A DNA stretch of 14,210 nucleotides from Planctomycetales bacterium (GTDB lineage: Bacteria; Planctomycetota; Planctomycetia; Pirellulales; UBA7805), in the NCBI GenBank assembly GCA_011772275.1, contig WVZU01000165.1:287-14496 (forward strand). The letters run 5' to 3'. Position 1 is the stretch's first letter. Every line of letters starts with the position of its first letter. Under the pieces are notes generated by a model. It searched no databases, was not told where the DNA came from, and was given only the letters and a program-made list of their open reading frames with translations. Below are positions 7,788-14,152 of the stretch, piece after piece. Made by a program: the position numbers and the translations under genes.

Positions 7788-8513
7788 ATGGCAGGCTTGT
7801 TGATCAGTGTTTGCGATGCGGACGAGGCCCAGCTGGCCCTGGAAGGTGGGGCGGACCTGATCGACGTCAAACAGCCGCGGGGCGGCGCCCTGGGCGCACC
7901 GTCACCCCGTGCTCTGGCCGCCGTCAGCCGGACCGTGCGAGGGCGGGTGCCGTTGAGTGTCGCGATGGGCGAATTGGGGGAATCGGTCGACCGGTCTTCC
8001 TTGCTTTCGATCCGCGGGGTGGTTTTTGCCAAGGTCGGTTTGGCCGAGGCTGGCGCGGATTGGCGCCAACGATGGATGTCGCTGATCGCTCAATTCCCCC
8101 CCCATGTCCAACCCGTGGCGGTCGCCTACGCGGATCAGGCCCGGGCCCGGTCGCCCTCGCCAGAGGAAGTTTTGGCCGTCGCGGCCCGCGTTGGTTGCCA
8201 GGCCCTCCTGGTCGATACCTACTGCAAGGATGGCGGTGGGCTGCTGGACTGGATGCCGTTACGCGACCTGGGGGACTTGCTCAAGGAGGCTCAAGATTTG
8301 GGCCTGCTGGCCGTCGTGGCAGGCTCGCTGGACGTTCTAGCCGTAGAACGTGTCTTGAAGCTGCAACCGGATTACGTGGCGGTCCGTGGGGCCGCCTGTG
8401 CCGGCGGGCGGACAGGCCGGGTTGAGCTGAAACGCGTGCGCCGTCTGGCCGGGATGGTCCGAGCTGCAACTGTGGATCGGCTGTGGGAGCGGGGTGGGGC
8501 GATCACGGTTTGA
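7788..8513 (+). CDS. mfnB: (5-formylfuran-3-yl)methyl phosphate synthase family protein (MfnB-like)
   Basis: 241 residues. In methanogens MfnB (4-HFC-P synthase) condenses two glyceraldehyde-3-phosphate molecules to the furan precursor of methanofuran. Bacterial homologues (DUF556) occur in methylotrophs and planctomycetes that carry tetrahydromethanopterin-linked C1 transfer. The TIM-barrel signature motifs are all present: GGADLIDVKQPRGGALGA with the Schiff-base-type lysine K28 and D26, FAKVGL with K82, LLVDTYCKDGG with K147, and VRGAACAGGRTGRV at 199-212. Residues K28, D26 and K147 correspond to K27, D25 and K155 of the Methanocaldococcus enzyme. The ATG at 7788 is close to the archaeal start; AGGTG lies 11 bases upstream. 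The 3' end overlaps the convergent oxidoreductase gene by 11 bp. No other C1 gene is in the window. Family assignment is firm; the exact product in bacteria is less certain. Confidence 0.92.
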   Translation: MAGLLISVCDADEAQLALEGGADLIDVKQPRGGALGAPSPRALAAVSRTVRGRVPLSVAMGELGESVDRSSLLSIRGVVFAKVGLAEAGADWRQRWMSLIAQFPPHVQPVAVAYADQARARSPSPEEVLAVAARVGCQALLVDTYCKDGGGLLDWMPLRDLGDLLKEAQDLGLLAVVAGSLDVLAVERVLKLQPDYVAVRGAACAGGRTGRVELKRVRRLAGMVRAATVDRLWERGGAITV

Positions 8514-9495
8514 GCACAATTTTGCCGGCCAGCGTGCCCGCCTGGCCGATCGTGTTCTGCTCCTGCAATCGATGCGCCGCGGCCGTTTCGGCCAGCGGAA
8601 GTACGCGATCGATCCGCGCGTGCAGCCGGCCTTCCGCCAGCCAGCGATGGATGTCGCTGGCCGCCTCGCGTTGAGCCGTCGGGTTGGCGGCAAACATGAC
8701 GAAGCCGTGCATCGAACAGCCCTTGACGTAGAACGGGCCGACGGGAAATTTGGGTTCCGCGTCGCGTCCGGCCATCAGGATCAAGCGTCCCGCCGGCGCC
8801 AGCATTTCCACGGCGCGAAGCAGATCGGGCTGGCGGACCGTTTCCCAATAGACATCGACCCCCTGGGGAGCTACACGTCGGACCGCTGCGGCGACATCTG
8901 TGGTTTTATAGTTGATAGCGTGATCGGCTCCCAGCGCTCGACAGATTGCGACCTTGGCGTCGCTGCCAGCGGTAGTGATCACCTGGGCACCCACAATCTT
9001 GGCCATCTGGATCACGGTGGAGCCGACCCCGCCCGAGCCGCCGTTGATAAACAACAGTTCGCCCGCCCGCAATTTTGCTCGATCGAACAGGCCCAGGTGA
9101 GCGGTGATGCCGACCAGGGCGATCGCTGCGGCCTCTTCGTCGCGGACGTTCTCTGGCGTCGGGTACAGCCACGATGGGTCAACCGCAGCGTACTGGGCGA
9201 AAGTGCCCTGCCTGCCCAACAGTCCCTGGTTGCTGCCCCACACCCGGTCTCCCACTTTAAACCGGGTCACCGCGGGACCGACGGCTTCCACGGTGCCCGC
9301 CAGGTCGCATCCGACGATATAGGGGAGGGGCAATTTGAAAAAATCGGCGCCGCCACGGATGTACGTGTCGATCGGGTTGACCGACACGGCCGCGACTTTG
9401 ACCAGCAGCTGGCCGGCCTGCGGCTGCGGTTTGGGCAAATCGCCATAGTGAATGACCTCGGGCGGCCCGGTTTCTTCCAGGTAAGCGGCCTTCAT
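8503..9495 (-). CDS. NADPH:quinone oxidoreductase, zinc-free MDR family (zeta-crystallin-like)
   Basis: 330 residues. The order is typical of quinone oxidoreductases in the medium-chain dehydrogenase/reductase superfamily. A GroES-like N-terminal domain (MKAAYLEETGPPEVI, then VSVNPIDTYIRGG) is followed by VGCDLAGTVEAVG (61-73) and VGDRVWG. The Rossmann fold has the nucleotide-binding loop NGGSGGVGS (151-159) and a final AGKIVLKP. Neither the structural four-Cys zinc lobe nor the catalytic Cys/His zinc ligands of alcohol dehydrogenases is present, which points to quinone or enone reduction with NADPH. The ATG at 9495 has GGAGGA upstream (11-base spacing) and begins the family's canonical MKA start; the frame extends to 9684 without an equally good start. 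Its substrate cannot be told from sequence. Confidence 0.93.
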   Translation of the reverse strand: MKAAYLEETGPPEVIHYGDLPKPQPQAGQLLVKVAAVSVNPIDTYIRGGADFFKLPLPYIVGCDLAGTVEAVGPAVTRFKVGDRVWGSNQGLLGRQGTFAQYAAVDPSWLYPTPENVRDEEAAAIALVGITAHLGLFDRAKLRAGELLFINGGSGGVGSTVIQMAKIVGAQVITTAGSDAKVAICRALGADHAINYKTTDVAAAVRRVAPQGVDVYWETVRQPDLLRAVEMLAPAGRLILMAGRDAEPKFPVGPFYVKGCSMHGFVMFAANPTAQREAASDIHRWLAEGRLHARIDRVLPLAETAAAHRLQEQNTIGQAGTLAGKIVLKP

Positions 9496-9721
9496 GGCTG
9501 GGCAATCCTCCGCCGGGGTGATGGAGCGAGGAGGATACCACAGACGCCAGCCGCTTTGTACCATGGTGGCAGGGCCTGCCGTGCTGCCGGACCGGGTCGA
9601 GGTGACAGGCGGTTCCCGGCTGCCCCGCGCCGCGCCGGTGGCAGGATGGTCGGTCCGACACGATGCCTTGGCAGCCGCAAACAAGGGCCGCGACCCGTCG
9701 CATAAAAAACGAGCCCGATTG

Positions 9722-10777
9722 ATGGATGCTCAACCGAGCCAGACGACGGCAGATACCGCCTCTGCGGTTACGCACTGGGTCCCGGAAGATCAGCCGCTGC
9801 GCGTCAGCGACCTGGCCCAGCGTTTGTTGAGGGAGTACCGAGCCGAAGGTGGCACGGTCCACCTGGCAGGTTGCACGCTGGACGAATTGCCGGTCATTCG
9901 CCTACCAGTCGTTTTCGGAGGCCGCGATGTCTATCGGATCTTCGGGTCGTCGGACGAACTGGGTCGCGAGGTGGACGATCCGCTGTTCTACCAGCTGGGG
10001 CTCTCACGACTGGTCGCAGCGGATCGGCCCAATACGGTCTCCCCGCGTGAAGAAGGTCGTTTGCTCGCGCGGGCGGCGGCCGCCGCGGCCGACATGGGTC
10101 AGGGCCAGCCGGTCGGTCAGGCCGACAAAATCGTCTGGTGCAAGTACGCTCGGGGAAAAATTCAGTTTACGATTGGCGAGCTGGTCAGCCAGATCCCTTT
10201 TGGCGGCTGGGCGCGCACCGTCGCCCCGCCCGCTTATCGATGCCCTGCCAGTGGCCAGGAGACGTTTGCCGTGGCCGCCACCAGCGATGGGCGGATTGTC
10301 GCGGCCGAACAAATTGGCCAGTGCCAGCAGACAGGCCGGCGACTGCCACGTTGCGAAATGGTCCGGTGTGCGGTCACGGACCAGTGGGTGAGCCGGGAAC
10401 TGACAGAGCGATGTCCGGTCAGCGGCCAGATGGTGCTCAAGCAGCGGCTGGTGCCCTGCCCGCTTTGCCGCGAACCGGTCAGCCCCCAGGCCCTCGACCA
10501 CGGCCGCTGTCGCGGCTGCCGCAGTTTGTCGGCCGTTTGCTACGACGATCAGCGGATCCAGCCGATTTTGGCAAAGTACCCGCTGCTGTCCCGCTGGCAA
10601 TGGCTGCGGTTGGCGGAAACCGAGACCGCTTTTCTGGTCGTTGCAGCCGGTTTTTTCCAGCGTCGCTTGCTGGTGCTGGATAAGCAATCGCTCAACATCC
10701 GCTACGCCGCTCGCGGTAATCGTGGGCTCAGCTCGTGGTCGGCAGCGGCTTCGACCGATGAACCCGGTTTTTGGTAA
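9722..10777 (+). CDS. Protein of unknown function with 15-residue cysteine repeats
   Basis: 351 residues from the ATG at 9722; the frame runs open back to 9494 but that part overlaps the start of the oxidoreductase gene and reads as non-coding. The N-terminal 170 residues are soluble, with an Ala-rich helix at 113-124 and the motif IVWCKYARGKIQF near 137-149. Residues 174-273 are rich in cysteine. C201, C216, C231 and C246 lie exactly 15 residues apart and start similar units (CQQTGRRLPR, CAVTDQWVSR, CPVSGQMVLK, CPLCREPVSP); an earlier copy, CPASGQETF, begins at C174. C263 and C266 (CRGC) close the array. A C-terminal segment of about 60 residues includes TAFLVVAAGFFQRRLLVLD, perhaps a buried strand pair rather than a membrane helix. 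I recognise no family. Zinc binding is inferred from the cysteine pattern. No strong Shine-Dalgarno is seen. It converges on the next gene with a 10-bp gap. Confidence 0.75.
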   Translation: MDAQPSQTTADTASAVTHWVPEDQPLRVSDLAQRLLREYRAEGGTVHLAGCTLDELPVIRLPVVFGGRDVYRIFGSSDELGREVDDPLFYQLGLSRLVAADRPNTVSPREEGRLLARAAAAAADMGQGQPVGQADKIVWCKYARGKIQFTIGELVSQIPFGGWARTVAPPAYRCPASGQETFAVAATSDGRIVAAEQIGQCQQTGRRLPRCEMVRCAVTDQWVSRELTERCPVSGQMVLKQRLVPCPLCREPVSPQALDHGRCRGCRSLSAVCYDDQRIQPILAKYPLLSRWQWLRLAETETAFLVVAAGFFQRRLLVLDKQSLNIRYAARGNRGLSSWSAAASTDEPGFW

Positions 10778-10787
10778 GCCCGGGCGG

Positions 10788-11375
10788 TCAGCGGCGGCCG
10801 ATCAGAGCAGTGCCGATCAAGCCGGTGGCGCAGATGGCCGTCAAACAGGCCGTGGCCCAGGTCCACCTGCGATACCGGGCCCGTTGCCCGACCCGGGCGC
10901 GGTGGACCATCGCGGTTCGCAGGACCAGCGGCTGCAGGTCACGGTACAAGCTCCACAAGCCCAGCGACTGGGCCGCCGTCAACTGGTCCAAGTCGCGGTG
11001 CCAGCGGGCCGCCACGCGCGCAATGGATGTGGAGTCCTGGTTGCTCAAGACCAGGAGGTTACCTGAGCGCAAATTCCAGTCGGCCAGAAGTTGCGGGTCG
11101 TCCAGATCGATCGCTGGTGTCTGACGGATCAGCCACGTGGTGGCGGCCGCTCCCACGATCAGGACCAGCAGCCCGGCCACAAACAGAACGCCCTGGCGGG
11201 CAGACCACACGCTCGGCTCGCTCGACTCCACCAGCCGCTCCAGCTTTTCCATCTCCCGGATCGTGGGGACCTCCAGCTTGGCACCGCACTTGCATGTGAG
11301 CGGGTGACCCGCCTGAGTGCGGGCGATCGTATGCGTTTGGCCACAAGGGCAAGGTAGCAGGAATCGGGATGCCAT
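10788..11375 (-). CDS. Membrane protein of unknown function with N-terminal zinc ribbon
   Basis: 195 residues. Residues 9-30 form a zinc-ribbon-like module with two CxC pairs (C9, C11 in LPCPCG; C28, C30 in TCKCG), a pattern frequent in planctomycete proteins of unknown role. A charged linker (REMEKLERLVE) leads to one transmembrane helix at about 61-83. A soluble middle region (84-165) contains a helix-rich stretch, LDQLTAAQSLGLWSLYRDL. A second hydrophobic helix at about 171-192 ends just before the C-terminal RR. With two helices, the N-terminal ribbon and the C-terminus would both face the cytoplasm. The ATG at 11375 lacks a clear Shine-Dalgarno. No family name is recognised. The convergent neighbour also carries a cysteine-rich zinc-type region. 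Confidence 0.72.
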   Translation of the reverse strand: MASRFLLPCPCGQTHTIARTQAGHPLTCKCGAKLEVPTIREMEKLERLVESSEPSVWSARQGVLFVAGLLVLIVGAAATTWLIRQTPAIDLDDPQLLADWNLRSGNLLVLSNQDSTSIARVAARWHRDLDQLTAAQSLGLWSLYRDLQPLVLRTAMVHRARVGQRARYRRWTWATACLTAICATGLIGTALIGRR

Positions 11376-11844
11376 TTCGGTTATCGCAGGGTTTACGCAA
11401 TTGACGTGCTGGTTAAAGGATACGATTCATGCTACTGGCCAGCTGGCGGGCCGGCAATGGTCGGCCCGTCGGCGTGAAACGGGCCGGGAGCCGCCCTTCA
11501 GCGACCGGCTGTTGGCACAAATGGAACGCGAGTTGCTCACACGGCCGGGCCCTGGCCGTACCGCCCCAGCGGGGGGGTGGCCGAACAGCATGTTTTGGGA
11601 AAATCTCCAGTGGCACTGGACCCTGACATCCGGCACGCTTACAATCGGCAAAGCGCGTGCGGGGATTTTGAGAACCATAGAACCACCAAGGCCTTGCCAC
11701 GCGATGGCTTCGTAGGGTTCAGGTGTGACGGGGTGACAAAGCACGAAGCCACCCGCCTTCCGATCGGAACGAACAGCCGTTCCACCTTCCCTCAGCATAC
11801 CCAGCTGACTGAATCGAAATCTTTTACCAAATTTGAGGAGTAGC
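11376..11844. other. Non-coding stretch with one long-loop inverted repeat
   Basis: No frame in this stretch has both a credible start and recognisable protein character. The plus-strand frame around 11450-11715 has somewhat coding-like codons, but no Shine-Dalgarno and no motif. A 9-bp perfect inverted repeat, TGGCTTCGT (11705-11713) and ACGAAGCCA (11743-11751), encloses a 29-base loop. A TACAAT sits at 11640-11645, without a good -35 at normal spacing. It may be a decayed gene or a long upstream regulatory region. Confidence 0.5.
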
Positions 11845-11872
11845 CTGACTGGCCATGAATCAGTGGTACAAT
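11845..11872 (+). promoter_or_regulatory. Extended -10 promoter upstream of rpoD
   Basis: CTGACT (11845-11850), a 16-base spacer and TACAAT (11867-11872) form the promoter. The TG at 11864-11865, one base before the -10, makes it an extended -10 type. The -10 matches five of six bases. Transcription would begin near 11879, just before the first hairpin of the leader and about 260 bases before the rpoD start. Confidence 0.5.
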
Positions 11873-11884
11873 TTCGTAGGTTGC

Positions 11885-11987
11885 AGTTCCCGCGTGTGAT
11901 GAGGACACGCAGGAACTTGGACGGCGATGCCGTCAAAACGCTTCGCGGGGGACGTTCACCAATTGCAAGTCACCGCGAGTAAGCGTT
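11885..11987 (+). ncRNA. Three-hairpin structured leader or small RNA upstream of rpoD
   Basis: Three stems follow one another just after the predicted transcription start. Hairpin 1 pairs 11885-11897 with 11905-11917 (12 of 13 positions) around a 7-base loop. Hairpin 2 is a perfect 6-bp stem, GACGGC (11920-11925) with GCCGTC (11929-11934), closing GAT. Hairpin 3 pairs AACGCTT plus CGCGG (11937-11948) with CCGCG plus AAGCGTT (11973-11977 and 11981-11987), with a 3-base bulge and an internal region of 24 bases. A T-rich stretch (CATTTTCTTT, about 11997-12006) follows, so an independent small RNA with a weak terminator is also possible. It matches no riboswitch or ribozyme I recognise. Function is inferred only from position. 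Confidence 0.45.
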
Positions 11988-12141
11988 CGTGACTCTCATT
12001 TTCTTTATCGTTAATTCTGGGCGCGGGACTGCTTTGTGTACGACATGCCAGCAACGGTAGGCGTGCGTGCGTGACAAGCGAGGCTCATACTGAGTGGACG
12101 GAGCCCCTCCCGATCGGACGTAGTTTCAGAGGAGAAATAAA

Positions 12142-13716
12142 TTGTATCAGACAATTTTAGAAGATCTGCAGACGACCGCAGAGTCGGACGGTGAAACCCT
12201 TACGATCGCTCGGGATGGTGTCGAGACCGTCGCGGTTGCCGAATCGGACGATGTGGAGGACCTTGAGGTCAGCCTGGAGGAAGGCAGCGAGGAAGAAGTT
12301 GGATCGGAAGAGGCGGCGCTGCTAGAGGAAGCTGAAATGGAATCGTGGTCGGACGACCCGGTTCGCATGTACCTCACCCAGATGGGCGAGATCCCGCTGC
12401 TGACCCGCAAGGAAGAAATTGCACTGGCCAAAGAGATCGAGATGACCCGCGCGGAGTTCCGTCGCGGCCTGCTGGAATGCGATTACGTGATCCGCATGGC
12501 CTATCACGTTTTGCGACGTGTCCATTGCGGGGAACTGCCCTTCGACCGAACCGTGCAGGTTTCCGTAACCGACCGGCTCGAAAAAGACCAGATCATGGGA
12601 CGATTTCCCCACAATCTGGCCTGTCTGAGTGTCCTCTTAAAGCAGAACCGGCACGACTATCGTACGGCAAGCAGCTGTCGCCAGCGGACCGCGGTCCGTC
12701 GCGCCGCCTGGCAGCGATTGGGTCGCCGGCGACGCCGAGCCGTCCGGCTGGTCGAGGAGCTTGGCCTGCGAACTCAGCGGATCGAGCCCATGATCGTCAC
12801 CTTGGAGGAATTCAGCAAGCGAATCGACGAGCTGAAGGCCAGGATGAAAACGCACAAGCGATCGCGTCGCGCGGAGAACGACGAAATCAAAAAAGCCCGC
12901 TCTGAATATCGCAATATCCTCTGGGCGGTCGAGGAAACCCCCACCAGCCTGCGAAATCGCATCGCCAACCTGAAAAAAGTCTATGCCCGCTACCAGAAGG
13001 CCAAGCGGGGCTTGTCCGAAGGCAACCTGCGACTGGTCGTGTCGATCGCCAAAAAGTACCGCAATCGCGGGCTCAGCTTCCTCGACCTCATCCAGGAAGG
13101 AAATGCCGGTTTGATGCGGGCGGTGGACAAATTCGAATATCGCCGTGGCTTTAAATTCTGCACGTATGCGACCTGGTGGATTCGACAAGCGATCACACGG
13201 GCGGTGGCCGATCAGAGCCGTACCATTCGGATCCCAGTCCACATGGTCGAGACAATGTCCCGCGTCCGTAACGTGGCCCGGCACCTGCAACAGCACATGG
13301 GCCGCGAACCGACCATCGAGGAGACGGCACGCAAGGCGCAAACCACCATCGACGAAACAAGGCGGGTTCTGGCGATGAGCCGCTATCCGATTAGCCTGGA
13401 TCGCCCGGTGGGCAACAGCGAAGATAGCCATTTCGGCGACTTGCTGCCCGACAATGCCGCCGACAACCCCGCCGTGGGGGCCTCCCAGGAGATGCTGCGC
13501 AGCCGTATCGCCAAGGTGCTGAAAACGTTGAGCTACCGGGAGCGGGAAATTATCAAGCTGCGTTACGGTCTGGGCGACGGCTATAGCTACACCCTGGAAG
13601 AAGTGGGACATATTTTTAAGGTCACACGCGAACGAATCCGGCAAATCGAGGCCAAGGCCGTGCGGAAACTGCAGCAGCCCAGCCGGAGCCAGGAATTGCA
13701 AGGCTTTATCGAATAA
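12142..13716 (+). CDS. rpoD: RNA polymerase sigma factor, RpoD/SigA (primary sigma-70) type
   Basis: 524 residues. Directs core RNA polymerase to vegetative promoters. A short acidic N-terminus (Glu/Asp-rich at 37-66) takes the place of a full region 1.1. Region 1.2 is at 71-103 ([20 protein letters not shown]). A spacer of about 185 residues, with an Arg run at 195-199 and a helical, coiled-coil-like stretch near 220-260, leads to region 2 at 292-362. Region 2 includes the core-binding [20 protein letters not shown] and the promoter-melting and -10 recognition part [20 protein letters not shown]. Region 3 is about 363-443, and region 4 about 456-512, with the -35-binding helix-turn-helix [20 protein letters not shown]. 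The start is TTG at 12142, because AGAGGAG ends 7 bases before it; no better ATG precedes the acidic segment. The leader carries an extended -10 promoter and three hairpins. Full regions 1.2-4 argue for a primary rather than an ECF sigma factor. Confidence 0.96.
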   Translation: MYQTILEDLQTTAESDGETLTIARDGVETVAVAESDDVEDLEVSLEEGSEEEVGSEEAALLEEAEMESWSDDPVRMYLTQMGEIPLLTRKEEIALAKEIEMTRAEFRRGLLECDYVIRMAYHVLRRVHCGELPFDRTVQVSVTDRLEKDQIMGRFPHNLACLSVLLKQNRHDYRTASSCRQRTAVRRAAWQRLGRRRRRAVRLVEELGLRTQRIEPMIVTLEEFSKRIDELKARMKTHKRSRRAENDEIKKARSEYRNILWAVEETPTSLRNRIANLKKVYARYQKAKRGLSEGNLRLVVSIAKKYRNRGLSFLDLIQEGNAGLMRAVDKFEYRRGFKFCTYATWWIRQAITRAVADQSRTIRIPVHMVETMSRVRNVARHLQQHMGREPTIEETARKAQTTIDETRRVLAMSRYPISLDRPVGNSEDSHFGDLLPDNAADNPAVGASQEMLRSRIAKVLKTLSYREREIIKLRYGLGDGYSYTLEEVGHIFKVTRERIRQIEAKAVRKLQQPSRSQELQGFIE

Positions 13717-13717
13717 A

Positions 13718-13770
13718 GCGGCCACGCCGCAGTTCCCCCAAGGCTGCGGGTCCGCCGCAAACCTTGCGGC
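13718..13770 (+). terminator. Two short hairpins after rpoD
   Basis: GCGGC (13718-13722) and GCCGC (13726-13730) enclose CAC one base after the stop. GCCGCAA (13754-13760) and TTGCGGC (13764-13770) enclose ACC and form a perfect 7-bp stem. Neither is followed by a T-run, so intrinsic termination would be weak; they may act as 3'-end stabilisers or belong to the repeat-rich region that follows. Confidence 0.35.
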
Positions 13771-13978
13771 TCAATCGGTCGCCGCCCAAGCCAGGGCCAA
13801 ATGCCTATCCCGATTGCTCGGCTCGCCCCCATCCCGTGCCATGGACGACCGGTCTGGTCCGATCGCCAGCCGCCAAGCGGCGCAAGGCCGCAGCCTGGGG
13901 CGCCGTGCGTTTAGCCCGGCTGTGTTGCTGTTGAATTTCGGGCGGCGAAAAATTCGGGACGCCTAAAGGCGTCGCGCC

Positions 13979-14018
13979 GAACGGGGTCGCGCTGAACGGG
14001 GTCGCGCTGAACGGGGGG
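13979..14018. repeat. 15-bp tandem repeat, about 2.7 copies
   Basis: GAACGGGGTCGCGCT occurs at 13979-13993 and 13994-14008, with a third partial copy (GAACGGGG) from 14009 running into the long inverted repeat. The preceding GTCGCGCC (13971-13978) looks like the diverged tail of another unit. Confidence 0.85.
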
Positions 14019-14096
14019 TCGGGAGTCTTTTTCGCCAGGGAAAAACCCTGCATCAATGAATCGTGGGACAGGTGGCGAAAAAGACTCCCGACCCCC
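14014..14096. repeat. Long perfect inverted repeat, 24-bp arms
   Basis: The arm at 14014-14037 (starting GGGGGTCGGGAGTC, ending TTTTTCGCCA) is the exact reverse complement of the arm at 14073-14096 (TGGCGAAAAAGACTCC to CCCCC). The 35-base loop holds its own small hairpin, GGG-AAAAA-CCC (14038-14048). It could form a very stable RNA stem acting as a late rpoD terminator or barrier, or be the end-paired core of a small mobile repeat. No target-site duplication is evident. Confidence 0.85.
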
Positions 14097-14152
14097 TCCC
14101 CCTCCCGCCCATGCTTGCAGGCTAAACACCCACGGGGCGCCAGCCCCAGGAA

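Larger units (their letters stand above)
13894..14150. repeat. Composite intergenic repeat block bounded by inverted related motifs
   Basis: The left edge (13894-13916) has CCTGGGGC, a short spacer and GTTTAGCC. The right edge (14120-14150) has the reverse complement of the same pair (GGCTAAAC ... GCCCCAGG) with a longer spacer. Between them lie a 16-base hairpin GACGCCTAAAGGCGTC (13958-13973), 15-bp tandem units and a long inverted repeat. No transposase is present. The organisation resembles a non-autonomous or REP-like dispersed element, but copy number cannot be seen from this window. The stretch 13771-13893 before it shows no gene or clear structure. Confidence 0.45.

Noticed and set aside
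11317..11715. Plus-strand frame in the gap before rpoD (product with FSDRLLAQMERELL)
   Set aside because: Codon use is partly coding-like, but its start lies inside the minus-strand ribbon gene, no Shine-Dalgarno or motif is seen, and later starts are poor. It may be a gene remnant.
11427..11936. Minus-strand 169-residue frame in the same gap
   Set aside because: It overlaps the predicted rpoD promoter and hairpin leader, has no recognisable protein features and reads as a chance open frame in GC-rich DNA.
11885..11940. Resemblance of GATGAGGAC...GGAAC to a hammerhead ribozyme core
   Set aside because: The invariant CUGAUGA and GAAA elements are not both present in the right arrangement, and the segment folds better as simple hairpins.
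12048..12077. Nine-codon leader peptide in the rpoD leader
   Set aside because: No ribosome binding site and no repeated regulatory codons; short frames of this size are expected by chance.
13805..14129. Minus-strand frames encoding Ser-Ala-Thr-Pro-Phe repeats
   Set aside because: The peptide repeats come only from translating the 15-bp DNA tandem units and the inverted repeat; nothing supports a real protein.
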